A program made the translations under genes and the position numbers. From an uncultured Planctomycetaceae bacterium (GTDB taxonomy: Bacteria; Planctomycetota; Planctomycetia; Pirellulales; Pirellulaceae), in assembly GCA_903863885.1 (NCBI GenBank), contig CAIPEB010000054.1, forward strand, positions 1-45,306: a DNA stretch of 45,306 nucleotides, given 5' to 3'. The notes beneath the pieces were generated by a model. It had not been told where the DNA came from, ran no database searches, and worked only from the letters and a program-made list of their open reading frames with translations. Of this stretch, positions 17,343 through 26,566 are shown one piece after another (position 1 is the stretch's first letter; the number at the start of each line of letters is the position of its first letter).

Positions 17343-17859
17343 AAACTCCCGTTAATCAATTCTCGGCCGCTGTCTCAGACGCAGTCCGCAGTTCAATTCG
17401 ACACCCGATTGGAGCCTGCTGCTTCCAGCGTCCGCGCTCCCGGGGGCCGGTCGGCACCCGAGTTGGAGAGTCAGCCCCGGGAGCTTTTGCTCCAACAATA
17501 TAACCGGCCGGCCGACCGCCGCGTTTACCGCCGCCCGGCAAGGATTTTTCAAATATCAGGTTTCGAGAGGTAAACCGAAGCGGATCTCGTTCGGATACGT
17601 GCTTAGGCGCGAACCCGCAAGCGGTTCTGTGACGGATGCAATGAAGGACCGTGAAAGACGACCGATTCACGAAGGTGTTGTGACGATTCTCAGGGGAACT
17701 ACGCCAAACATCCTAATCCGCAGGCTGGAGAAGAAAAACCGGGACGGACTGCCTGTCGGACGGTGCTGGCATTTTTCCGCGGATTGCGTGGAACAAGGGA
17801 AGAGCGAGGCAACGCAGGCGAAGGGGCCGCCGGTCAATGCCCCGGAAAGAGGACTCATC
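17343..17859. other. Gene-free divergent intergenic region
   Basis: 517 bases between the divergent ECF sigma gene and the surface protein gene. The plus frame is open from 17599, but those codons have no protein-like features and the likely start is at 17860. The region contains a structured GC-rich segment (17436-17496) described separately and should contain promoters in both directions; no convincing -35/-10 pair was found. Confidence 0.6.
17436..17496 (+). promoter_or_regulatory. Interleaved stems, possible attenuator-like leader RNA
   Basis: Stem A pairs GCTCCCGGGG (17436-17445) with CCCCGGGAGC (17475-17484), followed by TTTT. Stem B pairs GTTGGAG (17462-17468) with CTCCAAC (17490-17496). 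Stem C pairs GGAGC (17480-17484) with GCTCC (17489-17493) across a TTTT loop. A and B interleave, so they would form a pseudoknot or exclude each other. All are perfect matches. It lies about 365 bases before the surface-protein start, and could instead be a terminator or simply GC-rich coincidence. Confidence 0.3.
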
Positions 17860-20202
17860 ATGAAAGCGATCTCATCTCGTCGCAAGGTTTCGCAATTCAG
17901 GAAAGCCGCGGTCGAACTGCTCGAGACCCGGATGTGCATGGCCGGCGGCTCCGACCTGCTGTCTCCGGTCCCCGCGTCCGACCCGGCCGGCTCCGGCACC
18001 GTGGGAGTAACTGCTGCGGTCGGCGGAGCGGAAGGCTCGGTTGCAGCCAGCCAGTTTGCGGCGTCAAGTGCCGCTCAATTGCCTGAGTTCAATCTCGCCC
18101 AGTCGCTTTCGGATCAGGCCCAGCGAACCACATTGGCATTCGATGCGCTTGCCATGATGACGGGCAATCTGGATGCCCAGTCCTTCTTCCCGCCGGGAAA
18201 GGTCGCCGATTACACCGGCTTCCAATACCTGCGCGACAACGACCCCGACGATATGGGGCACAATACGAGTTTTCTCACACGCATCGCCAACAACGTGATC
18301 TATACGTTGACCGACAGTCAGTTCGATCAGTTGAAGACGCTCGCAACAAATCAGCTCGAACAGATCAACCTTTACGGCTACAAGCGATTCGCGCTGATGG
18401 AGGCCTTTCGCCGCCTGATGGATGGCGACCTCCCGGCCGGCACAACGGGGCTGAGTCTCGACGCGGTGAAAACCGCTTCGCGTGAACTGTATCAACTGGA
18501 CGGCCAGATCAGCTTTGACCGGGCACTTCTCTATGCCAACCTGATTCGTTCGCTCAGCTCCTCGCAACTGAGCTATCTGGACGCCATGAAAGGCAAAGGG
18601 TTCAACTCCTGGCCCGATATCAGCAACGAGCAGATCAAGAGCCGGATGCAGGGGCTTCCGCAGGGTACGGCCGTCGCGGTGATGACCTATGCCAGCGATC
18701 TGTTCAGCTGGTACGCCGGTTCGCTCGAGGCGGATGTCTACTTCTGCCCGGAGCGTCACGGCACGTACTACGGCGGTTTCTACATCAAGGACGCCCCTGC
18801 GGTGGGCCACGAAGGCTACAGCATCAGCGAGCAGTTGACGGCTACGGCGGGCGCCGCCCTTTCCGACAGTTCCAAGGGATATGTCACGCAGAGTCAGGCC
18901 GCCATGATCTCGAGCCTCGTGGATCTGCAGAGAAACAACCTCTATGCGGGAAGCACCAACATCGTCCAGACGCGGACGCAGATCGCAACGCTGCTGCGCA
19001 GCCTCCTGACCTCGACGTCTTCCAGCGATTCCGTGAAAGCTCAGGTCCTCGCACTCTCGCAAACCTACGGCAATCTGGATGGAGAAAACAACTATCACTA
19101 CGCCACAGTGTTCGCGAATGTGTATGCCACGCTCACCGCCGCTCAGAAGGCCAATCTGACGGCCCTTCGCAAGTCGATCATGTCGGGCACGTACTCGGAC
19201 GGAACACCTTTTGACTATTCCGTGTGCACGACCCCGTTTCTGTACTCCAGCGTCATTACGGACACGAGCGTCATCGCGCCGTACATCAACAGCACGGACA
19301 GCTTCTTCACCAAGGCCTCAGTGATTCCGGCTCCTGAAATTCAGGTGCTCCTCGACACGACGGATATTCCCGACAATTCCGGGAGTCTGGCCTTCGGCAC
19401 GACGCGCGTGGGCACAGCCGTCAGCAGAACGATCACTGTCAAGAACGCCGGCATCAGCAACCTCGTGCTGTCCGCGCCGATTCGCGTGCCCTCGGGTTTC
19501 ACGGTCACCTCCAGCTTCGCAAAGGCCAGCCTGACTCCCGGTGCATCCACGACTTTCGTGGTGCGCATGAATGCGACCGCCGCCGGTTCATACAGCGGCA
19601 CGCTTTCGTTCACGAACAACGACAGCGACGAGGGCACGTACAACTTCACTTTGTCCGGAACGGTCCTGGCGAAGCCGGCCATCGTCACGGGCACGGTCTG
19701 GAATGACGCCAACAGCAACACGCGTCGCGATTTGATCGAGAAAGGCCTCGGCAACTGGCAGGTGTTCGCCGACCTGAACAAGAACGGGAAATTTGATCTC
19801 GGCGAACCGGCCGCGCTCACGGCCGCGGACGGCACGTATCGGCTCGAGTTGGACGCCGGCGCTTACATCCTGCGCGAGACACTCGTGCAAGGCTGGCAGG
19901 CGACGTCGCCCGCCTCGGCTTGGTACAGCATCACGGTAAAGTCCGGCGGAACGCTTGCAGGCAAGAACTTCGGCAACCGCCTGCTGCCGGCTGCCGCGCC
20001 TGCGGCCCTGGGCAGGACAACGCTGCCGGCCACAACCGCGGACCAGTCCGCTCCGCTCGCCGCTCCCCCGTCGCCCCGCACAGACAATACCGCCACACCC
20101 AGCTCGCTCTTGGCCGGTGCGATTGTAACGGGGTCGGGAAAGAAGAGCGTTACGGAATACGAGACCGCTGTCGACGCAGCGCTGGCACAGGACATCTTGT
20201 GA
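17860..20202 (+). CDS. Planctomycete surface protein with choice-of-anchor D and SdrD B-like domains
   Basis: A 780-residue secreted protein. I chose the ATG at 17860 because GGAAAGAGGA lies just upstream and because the protein then begins MKAISSRRKVSQFRKAAVEL followed by LETRMCMAGG, the planctomycetal extracellular-protein N-terminus. Residues about 60-480 are a helical region rich in Ser, Thr and Tyr that I do not recognise (contains FCPERHGTYYGGFYIKD, with possible metal-binding Cys and His). Residues about 490-605 are an ASPM-SPD-2-Hydin/choice-of-anchor D domain (LAFGTTRVGTAVSRTITVKN). Residues about 609-706 are an SdrD B-like Cna-type domain (GTVWNDANSNTRRDLIEKGL). A Pro/Ala/Thr-rich stretch precedes the end. 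Probably cell-surface or envelope-associated; enzymatic role of the central region unknown. Confidence 0.85.
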   Translation: MKAISSRRKVSQFRKAAVELLETRMCMAGGSDLLSPVPASDPAGSGTVGVTAAVGGAEGSVAASQFAASSAAQLPEFNLAQSLSDQAQRTTLAFDALAMMTGNLDAQSFFPPGKVADYTGFQYLRDNDPDDMGHNTSFLTRIANNVIYTLTDSQFDQLKTLATNQLEQINLYGYKRFALMEAFRRLMDGDLPAGTTGLSLDAVKTASRELYQLDGQISFDRALLYANLIRSLSSSQLSYLDAMKGKGFNSWPDISNEQIKSRMQGLPQGTAVAVMTYASDLFSWYAGSLEADVYFCPERHGTYYGGFYIKDAPAVGHEGYSISEQLTATAGAALSDSSKGYVTQSQAAMISSLVDLQRNNLYAGSTNIVQTRTQIATLLRSLLTSTSSSDSVKAQVLALSQTYGNLDGENNYHYATVFANVYATLTAAQKANLTALRKSIMSGTYSDGTPFDYSVCTTPFLYSSVITDTSVIAPYINSTDSFFTKASVIPAPEIQVLLDTTDIPDNSGSLAFGTTRVGTAVSRTITVKNAGISNLVLSAPIRVPSGFTVTSSFAKASLTPGASTTFVVRMNATAAGSYSGTLSFTNNDSDEGTYNFTLSGTVLAKPAIVTGTVWNDANSNTRRDLIEKGLGNWQVFADLNKNGKFDLGEPAALTAADGTYRLELDAGAYILRETLVQGWQATSPASAWYSITVKSGGTLAGKNFGNRLLPAAAPAALGRTTLPATTADQSAPLAAPPSPRTDNTATPSSLLAGAIVTGSGKKSVTEYETAVDAALAQDIL

Positions 20203-20396
20203 GACCGTTTTCTGCGGGTTCACGGCCGAGTCGGGATCGACTGCGCACGCCAACTCGCGGAGTCGATGCCGAGCGAACAACGGACTCGTGCCCGCTCGTG
20301 CTCTGCGTCTCGTCGATGGGACCGACTGGGAATGAAAGGGCGCGACGTCGAAAGGTACGACTGCACGGCCGGTTGATCGGTCGAAGGAGCATCTGC

Positions 20397-22019
20397 ATGA
20401 ATTCTCGCACGCAAAGTCTGGTATTCGCGGCAGTGGCTGCCGGATTGACGGCAGTGCTCGCGAGCATGGTGGTCTCGCTGGCAACGCCGAAGAGCCGGGG
20501 CAAGAGCGTCGGTCTGTTGATCAACGACCCGCGCGCCTGGCAGGGATACACTTTGCTCGCCCCGATCTTCTCGACCGATACGTTTCTGATCGACATGAGC
20601 GGGCGGGTCGTGAAGACCTGGAAAAGCGATCACGAGCCGGGCCAGGTCGCTTACCTGCTCGACAACGGGCACCTGCTCCGCGCCGGCTCGCTCGCTCAAC
20701 GGAACCGGGCGTTCCGTGCGGGCGGCGGCACGGGCGGGCGAATTCAGGAGTTCGCCTGGGACGGGACAATTGTCTGGGACTTCGAGTACTCCAGTGACGA
20801 ATACCTGCTTCACCACGACGTCCTGAAGCTTCCCGGCGGCAACATCCTCGCGATCGCCTGGGAGAGAAAGACGGCTCAACAGGCAGTCGCCGCCGGACGC
20901 AACCCCGCGCTGCAGCGCAACAGCGAATTGTGGCCGGATACCGTGATTGAAATCGCTCCGACGGGAAAGACCACCGGCGAGATCGTCTGGAAATGGAAGG
21001 TCTGGGACCACCTGATTCAGGACTTGGATCAGTCCAAGCCGGATTACGGCGACGTCGCCCGGCATCCCGAGCGGATCGACCTGAATCACAGCTTCGGATG
21101 GACCGAACAACTCACCAATAAGGAACTCGAGAAGCTGAAATCGCTGGGATATCTCGGGTCCACATCCGGAGCAAAACAGCAGCGCTCCAATCCGGAATGG
21201 ACTCACATCAATGCGATCTCGTACAACGCACGATTCGACCAGATCGCGCTCAGCGTGCTCGGGTTCAATGAACTCTGGATCATTGATCACAGTACGACGA
21301 TGCAGGAGGCGAGCGGTCACTCGGGCGGGCGCGGCGGAAAGGGGGGCGACCTCCTTTATCGCTGGGGCAATCCGCAGGCGTATCGCTCCGGGAAGGCCGC
21401 CGACCAAAGGCTGTTCGCGCAGCACAACGTGCAGTGGATTCCTCCCGGCCTTCCCGGTGAGGGACATTTGCTCGTTTTCAACAATGGCCGCCGCCGGCCC
21501 GACGGAGAGTATTCTTCCGTCGATGAAATCGTCACCCCGGTGAGTGACCAGGGACAGTACTCGCACGATCCGGGAAAGCCGTTCGCTCCCGATAAACCCG
21601 TTTGGACTTACACTGCGCCCGGGAAGACACAGTTTTATTCGATGCACATTTCCGGCGCACAGCGGCTCGCCAACGGCAACACACTTGTCTGCAGCGGAGC
21701 GAACGGCACGCTGTTCGAGGTCACGCCCGGTAGCGACGTTGTCTGGAAATACGTCAATCCCGTTTCGCGACAACAGCGACAAGACGGCGGAAAGCCCCAG
21801 CAGCCGGGCGGTGGGCCGCCCAAGCCGGGGACCCGCGGCGATAGCAACGGCGGACGCCCTGGCGGAAAGGACGAGTCAACCAATACCGTGTTTCGAGTTT
21901 ACCGCTACGCGCCCGACTTTCCGGGACTCGCGGGAAAAGACCTCACACCGCACGCTTCATTGGAAGAGTCCATCAGCCGCGCCGGCAATTCAGCGCCGGT
22001 TGCGGTGGCGCATCCGTAA
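20397..22019 (+). CDS. Aryl-sulfate sulfotransferase (ASST) family protein, paralogue 3
   Basis: A 540-residue exported or membrane-anchored propeller protein. Start at 20397 follows AAGGAGC by 6 nt; an N-terminal hydrophobic segment (SLVFAAVAAGLTAVLASMVV) follows. Family blocks: TWKSDHEPGQVAYLLDNGHL, EFAWDGTIVWDFEYSSDEYL, HHDVLKLPGGNIL, GDLLYRWGNPQAYRSG, QHNVQWIPPGLPGEGHLLVF and AQRLANGNTLVCSG. It is closest to paralogue 1 in the first half. An insert near residues 235-260 contains LTNKELEKLKSLGYLGS, a motif absent from the other two paralogues, and a Gly/Pro/Lys-rich insert interrupts the C-terminal part. The 194 bases before it hold no gene. First gene of a second sulfur/phosphorus cluster. 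Confidence 0.87.
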   Translation: MNSRTQSLVFAAVAAGLTAVLASMVVSLATPKSRGKSVGLLINDPRAWQGYTLLAPIFSTDTFLIDMSGRVVKTWKSDHEPGQVAYLLDNGHLLRAGSLAQRNRAFRAGGGTGGRIQEFAWDGTIVWDFEYSSDEYLLHHDVLKLPGGNILAIAWERKTAQQAVAAGRNPALQRNSELWPDTVIEIAPTGKTTGEIVWKWKVWDHLIQDLDQSKPDYGDVARHPERIDLNHSFGWTEQLTNKELEKLKSLGYLGSTSGAKQQRSNPEWTHINAISYNARFDQIALSVLGFNELWIIDHSTTMQEASGHSGGRGGKGGDLLYRWGNPQAYRSGKAADQRLFAQHNVQWIPPGLPGEGHLLVFNNGRRRPDGEYSSVDEIVTPVSDQGQYSHDPGKPFAPDKPVWTYTAPGKTQFYSMHISGAQRLANGNTLVCSGANGTLFEVTPGSDVVWKYVNPVSRQQRQDGGKPQQPGGGPPKPGTRGDSNGGRPGGKDESTNTVFRVYRYAPDFPGLAGKDLTPHASLEESISRAGNSAPVAVAHP

Positions 22020-22095
22020 AACTTGCCAAGAACTGAACGCGGCGGCAGTATCGCGAAATGCGGAACGGCTCGCCTCTGTGAACTCGGTCCATCGC

Positions 22096-24318
22096 ATGAA
22101 TCATCAAACCGCGCCAAAACGGGTCTTGCTCACATCCGCGCTGCTCGTCCTGCTCCTCCCCGGCGCGGCCTTCGCCTACGTCGGCCCAGGCGCCGGGTTT
22201 GCTCTGGCAGGCTCCATCATGGCCGTGTTCGGAGCCATGGTCTCTGCGCTGTCGATGCTGCTGTTCTGGCCGGTCCGGCGGCTGATCCGACTTGTTTTCC
22301 GCCGCCGGCCTCCCGGCAAGCCGAGCGTCCACCGCGTGGTGGTTCTGGGACTGGACGGACTCGATTTTCACCTCACGGAAAAACTCCTGGCCGAAGGCCG
22401 GTTGCCGAATCTCGCAGCGCTGCGCGATCAGGGTGATTTCAAGCGACTCGCGAGCACGCTTCCGCCGATTTCGCCGGTGGCATGGTCTTCGTTCCAGACC
22501 GGATCAAATCCCGGAAAGCACAACATCTTCGATTTCCTCGTGCCGGACGAGCAGACCTACAAGCCGAAGCTCAGTTCGGCGGAGATCCGCATGGTGCCCC
22601 GGACTATCGGCTGGTGGCCGCTCTGCTGGACGCGAAATGCGGCGGAAGTCCGCTTGCTGCGGAAGAGCCGCCCGTTCTGGAGCTTCCTGAGCGATTACGG
22701 CATTTTCAATTCAATTCTCCGCGTGCCGGTTACGTTTCCTCCCGAGAAACTACACGGCGTGCAACTGTCGGCCATGTGCACTCCCGACCTGCGGGGCACG
22801 CAGGGGACTTTTTCACTTTACTCCACTCGGCAGTCCGACCGCTCGGAAAGACTCGGCGGCGAGGTCCACTGCGTCGAACGGCGCGGCAATTTCGTTACCG
22901 GCGAACTCCTCGGACCGGCTCATCCGTCGAAACCGCAGGCGGGCCCCTTGAAGATCCCGTTTACCGTTGACCTTTCTGATAGCGAGTGCCCTATATTGAG
23001 ACTCAATGGCGAGTCTCATAGGCTGCCGCGGGGCGAATACACCGGCTGGATCCGGGTCGTTTTTCAGGCCGGATTCGGCAGACGCATTCGAGGCATCTGC
23101 CGCTTTCTGCTCCGGGAAATAGAGCCGTCCTTCATGCTCTACGTCACGCCGGTGAACATCGATCCGGAATCTCCCGCCATGCCCATCGGCTATCCGGCCG
23201 TTTTCCCGACATACCTCGCGAAACAACAGGGTCCCTTTGCGACGCTGGGGCTGGCCGAGGATACATGGGGCGTGAGCGAGCACGCATTGGAAGATCAGCA
23301 CTTTCTGCGCCAATGCCTGGACATCGAGCGTGAACGCGAGTCGATGTTCTTCGATGCTCTGGAGAAAGTGCCGAAGGGATTGTGCGTCTGCGTCTTTGAC
23401 GGGACTGACCGCATGCAGCACATGTTCTGGAGATACCTCGATAGAGACCACCCGGCGCGTCCGCGGGAAGTGCCTCCCGAACTGGAATCGGCGATCGAGG
23501 AGACCTACGCGAGAATCGACGGACTTGTCGGCCGCACGATGGCACGCTGCCGGAAAGACGGCACGCTGCTGATGGTGATCTCGGACCATGGTTTCAATGC
23601 GTTTCGCCGCGCGATCGATCTGAATCGCTGGCTGGAAGAAGCCGGATATCTGAGCGTGGATAACGGGCGACGGAACGAAGAGCATTTCGGCGGATTGGAT
23701 TGGTCGCGAACCCGCGCATTCGCGATCGGCCTGACGGGAATCTACATCAACGAAAAAGGCAGGTTCGGCCAGGGAATCGTCGAACCGGGCGAGGAAGCCG
23801 CTCGCTTGCGCGAAGAGATCGCATCGCGCTTGGCTTCCCTCACGGACCCGGCAGACGGGCGAGCCGCGATCCGCCGGGTCTATCAGGCTGCGAAGGTCTA
23901 TCGCGGGCCTTACAAGGACCACGCGCCCGACTTGATCGTCGGATATTCCGGCGGTTTTCGCGTGTCCTGGGATACTGCCGTCGGCCGCACGGCAAGCTGC
24001 GTCTTCCACGATAACACGCGGGCGTGGAGCGGCGATCACTGTGTTGACCCGAGCGTCGTTCCGGGCGTGCTGTTCTGCAACCGCAAGATCCGCTGCGATC
24101 AACCGCGGCTTCTCGATCTCGGCCCGACGATCCTCAGGCAATTCGGTGTGCCGGTCCCCGACCACATGGATGGACAGGCCCTGGACATAGCGCAGTCGTC
24201 CTCGTCGCCGCCGGCGGCGGGCACTCCGGCGATGAACGCGGCCGTCGTGAGCGAGATTGCGAACCGTCCCCAGTTTTCGCGCCGCGTCGCGGCCGACCGG
24301 ACAATACAAAGACCATGA
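22096..24318 (+). CDS. Membrane-anchored type I phosphodiesterase / alkaline phosphatase superfamily protein (1)
   Basis: A 740-residue protein. N-terminal signal and membrane helices: LLTSALLVLLLPGAAFAYVG, then GFALAGSIMAVFGAMVSALS, ending in a basic stop RRLIRLVFRRRPP. The soluble catalytic domain (about 80-700) carries the alkaline-phosphatase-superfamily metal set: Asp87 in VVVLGLDGLD, a nucleophile Ser/Thr in PPISPVAWSSFQTGSNPGKH, SDHGFNAF, and WSGDHCVD near the end. Relatives are annotated as nucleotide pyrophosphatases or phosphodiesterases; the true substrate here is unknown. I chose the ATG at 22096 because the membrane signature starts there; the frame is open from 21544 only as a shadow of the ASST gene. 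It overlaps the next gene by 4 bp. Confidence 0.88.
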   Translation: MNHQTAPKRVLLTSALLVLLLPGAAFAYVGPGAGFALAGSIMAVFGAMVSALSMLLFWPVRRLIRLVFRRRPPGKPSVHRVVVLGLDGLDFHLTEKLLAEGRLPNLAALRDQGDFKRLASTLPPISPVAWSSFQTGSNPGKHNIFDFLVPDEQTYKPKLSSAEIRMVPRTIGWWPLCWTRNAAEVRLLRKSRPFWSFLSDYGIFNSILRVPVTFPPEKLHGVQLSAMCTPDLRGTQGTFSLYSTRQSDRSERLGGEVHCVERRGNFVTGELLGPAHPSKPQAGPLKIPFTVDLSDSECPILRLNGESHRLPRGEYTGWIRVVFQAGFGRRIRGICRFLLREIEPSFMLYVTPVNIDPESPAMPIGYPAVFPTYLAKQQGPFATLGLAEDTWGVSEHALEDQHFLRQCLDIERERESMFFDALEKVPKGLCVCVFDGTDRMQHMFWRYLDRDHPARPREVPPELESAIEETYARIDGLVGRTMARCRKDGTLLMVISDHGFNAFRRAIDLNRWLEEAGYLSVDNGRRNEEHFGGLDWSRTRAFAIGLTGIYINEKGRFGQGIVEPGEEAARLREEIASRLASLTDPADGRAAIRRVYQAAKVYRGPYKDHAPDLIVGYSGGFRVSWDTAVGRTASCVFHDNTRAWSGDHCVDPSVVPGVLFCNRKIRCDQPRLLDLGPTILRQFGVPVPDHMDGQALDIAQSSSSPPAAGTPAMNAAVVSEIANRPQFSRRVAADRTIQRP

Positions 24319-26354
24319 AGCGATCCACCTCCAATCCGATCAATCGCAGATCATTCATCGGGCGAACAGCCGCAGCGATGGGGCTCGGTGCCGCGGGCTT
24401 GGCGGGCGGGGCCTACTGGCGGCACCGCCGCGCACCGAGCCATCCCGGCCGCAAGGTCATCGTGCTGGGCATCGATGGCATGGACCCGCGACTGTGCGAA
24501 TCCATGATGCGCGATGGACTGCTGCCCAACCTGCAGCGAATCCGTGCGACCGGCGGGTACAGCCGGCTTGCCACCACGATGCCGCCGCAGAGCCCCGTCG
24601 CATGGGCATCGTTTATCAACGGGGCTGATCCGGGCTCGCACGGGATTTTCGACTTCATTCATCGGCACCCTCTCGACCCGCTCAGTCCGTTCTATTCAGC
24701 CGCCGAGACGCTTCCCGGCGAAGGCTTCTGGACCATCGGCGACCACCAATTGCAGCTTCCCTTCTGGCCGTTCAGCCACAAGCCGCCGTCGACCGTGTTG
24801 CGCCGCAAAGGCATCCCGTTCTGGGATCATCTGGATGCGGCCGGAATTCCGTCCACCTTTTATGATCTGCCTTCAAACTATCCCCCCAGCCCTTCGCAGT
24901 GGGGTTTCCACCGCTGCATCAGCGGCATGGGCACGCCGGACATGCTCGGCACGTACGGAACGTACCAGCATTTCAGCGAGGATGCTCCCGCGGACGGTCT
25001 TGAGGAAGGCGGCGGGAAGCGAGTGCCGCTGCAATTCGAGAACGACTCCGCCACGGCGGCGATCATCGGCCCCGTCAATCGTTTCCTGACCTCTCCTTCC
25101 GCGACAACGGTGGACATTTCAATCCGCCGCGACAGGCGATCCAACGCCGCGCTCATTGACGTTCAAGGCCGGAAGATCGTGCTGAACGCGGGACAGTGGA
25201 GCCCTTGGACCCGCCTCTCGTTCGCACTCTCCATGCCGGCCCTCGTTCCGACCGAACATGTAAGCGGCATTTGCCGGTTCTACCTGCAGCAGGTTTCGCC
25301 GATCTTCCGCCTGTATGTGTCACCGATCAATATCGATCCGACCGATCCGGCCGTCCGGCTTTCCGAACCCTCGCACTTCGTCAGTGAACTCTCGCGGCAA
25401 GCGGGCTTGTTCTACACGACAGGGTTCAAGGAGGACCACAAGGCTCTATCGAACGGTGTGTTCGATGACGATGAGTTCGCCAGGCAGGCGACGAGCGTAT
25501 TGGACGAGCGCATCGCGCTCCTGGAGTACGCGTTGAAAGACTATGAAGACGGTCTTCTGTTTTACTATTTCTCCAGCAGCGATCTGCAATCTCACATGTT
25601 CTGGTGGGACACGGATCAGAAACATCCGACCAGAACCGCGCTGCAGGCGAAGCACGGCTTCGGACTGATCAAGCAACTGTATCGCCGCCTCGACGCCGTG
25701 GTCGGCAAAGTGCTTGACCGTTACGGAGCAGCGGCCACGATCTTCGTGCTCAGCGATCATGGCTTTGCCAATTTTGCGAGACAGTTCAATCTCAATTCGT
25801 GGTTGCGCGACAGTGGATTCATCGCTTCGCCCCAAGGCGGCTCCGTTCTCCAGGATGTCGACTGGTCGCGAACGCAGGCCTACGGGTTGGGAATCAACGG
25901 ACTCTACTTGAACCTCAAAGGCCGCGAAGCGGACGGAGTGGTCGAACCGGGCGAGCAAAAGGAGCACCTCACGCGTCAGTTGATCGACGGTCTGCAGGCC
26001 GTGCGCGATGCCAACGGCGAGCAGGTCATCCGGCGCGTTTATCGCTCCAGCGAGCTCTATTCAGGAAATGCAACCGAGTTCGCGCCGGACCTGATTGTCG
26101 GATATGCCCGTGGTTATCGGGCGTCGTGGGAAACCTGTCTGGGTGAGATGACGCCGGAGGTGCTCTCCGACAATCGATCGGCGTGGAGTGCCGACCACTG
26201 CGCCGATGCCCGGGAGGTGCCCGGCGTTCTCTTCTGCACTCGTCCGATCCGGCACGCCGCGCCGTCGCTGGAGGATCTGGCGCCCTCCATTCTGGCCGAA
26301 TTCGGACTGCCCGCGCCAGCCACGATGACAGGCAGAAACATGTTCGCTACTTGA
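24315..26354 (+). CDS. Tat-exported type I phosphodiesterase / alkaline phosphatase superfamily protein (2)
   Basis: A 679-residue paralogue of the preceding gene with a twin-arginine signal (NRRSFIGRTAAAMGLGAAGL) instead of two helices. Catalytic residues are conserved: Asp54 in VIVLGIDGMD, nucleophile region PPQSPVAWASFINGADPGSH with Ser93, SDHGFANFARQFNLNSWL, and WSADHCADAREVPGVLFC. It has a longer substrate-facing insert around residues 130-240. A Tat signal implies the protein folds, and probably takes its metals, in the cytoplasm before export, whereas its sister gene lacks one. Start overlaps the sister stop by 4 bp. Two diverged paralogues next to each other may hydrolyse two bonds of one molecule, or form a pair. 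Confidence 0.9.
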   Translation: MKRSTSNPINRRSFIGRTAAAMGLGAAGLAGGAYWRHRRAPSHPGRKVIVLGIDGMDPRLCESMMRDGLLPNLQRIRATGGYSRLATTMPPQSPVAWASFINGADPGSHGIFDFIHRHPLDPLSPFYSAAETLPGEGFWTIGDHQLQLPFWPFSHKPPSTVLRRKGIPFWDHLDAAGIPSTFYDLPSNYPPSPSQWGFHRCISGMGTPDMLGTYGTYQHFSEDAPADGLEEGGGKRVPLQFENDSATAAIIGPVNRFLTSPSATTVDISIRRDRRSNAALIDVQGRKIVLNAGQWSPWTRLSFALSMPALVPTEHVSGICRFYLQQVSPIFRLYVSPINIDPTDPAVRLSEPSHFVSELSRQAGLFYTTGFKEDHKALSNGVFDDDEFARQATSVLDERIALLEYALKDYEDGLLFYYFSSSDLQSHMFWWDTDQKHPTRTALQAKHGFGLIKQLYRRLDAVVGKVLDRYGAAATIFVLSDHGFANFARQFNLNSWLRDSGFIASPQGGSVLQDVDWSRTQAYGLGINGLYLNLKGREADGVVEPGEQKEHLTRQLIDGLQAVRDANGEQVIRRVYRSSELYSGNATEFAPDLIVGYARGYRASWETCLGEMTPEVLSDNRSAWSADHCADAREVPGVLFCTRPIRHAAPSLEDLAPSILAEFGLPAPATMTGRNMFAT

Positions 26355-26380
26355 CTGAATAAGGTTCGGGAGCCCCAACG

Positions 26381-26566
26381 ATGGCCAAAGCAACCATTCC
26401 GAATGAACTGCATGAACGGGCAAGAAAAGTCGCGGAAGAAGAGGGCTACAGCAGCATTGACGAGTTCATCGCGCACGCGATGGAAGACGCCCTGAAGCGA
26501 AAGGAGACCGACCGCGCGGAACAGCAGGTGGCTGATCAATTGCGCGGCCTGGGATACATCGAATGA
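26381..26566 (+). CDS. 61-residue ribbon-helix-helix-like protein
   Basis: Begins MAKATIPNELHERARKVAEE, followed by EEGYSSIDEFIAHAMEDAL: a short beta strand followed by two helices, the layout of Arc/MetJ RHH domains. The C-terminal part ends in VADQLRGLGYIE. An RHH would normally bind DNA as a dimer, possibly autoregulating the cluster, but no toxin gene follows, so a toxin-antitoxin role is not supported. The ATG at 26381 is preceded by GGGAG. The stop overlaps the start of the next gene by 4 bp (26563-26566), so it is part of the same transcript. Confidence 0.75.
   Translation: MAKATIPNELHERARKVAEEEGYSSIDEFIAHAMEDALKRKETDRAEQQVADQLRGLGYIE

Noticed and set aside
17599-17859. N-terminal extension of the surface protein
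   Set aside because: The extension lacks protein-like features, and the start at 17860 has a good ribosome-binding site and the family N-terminus.
26381-26566. Antitoxin of a toxin-antitoxin pair
   Set aside because: The following gene is a large membrane protein, not a toxin; the gene is embedded in the phosphodiesterase cluster.
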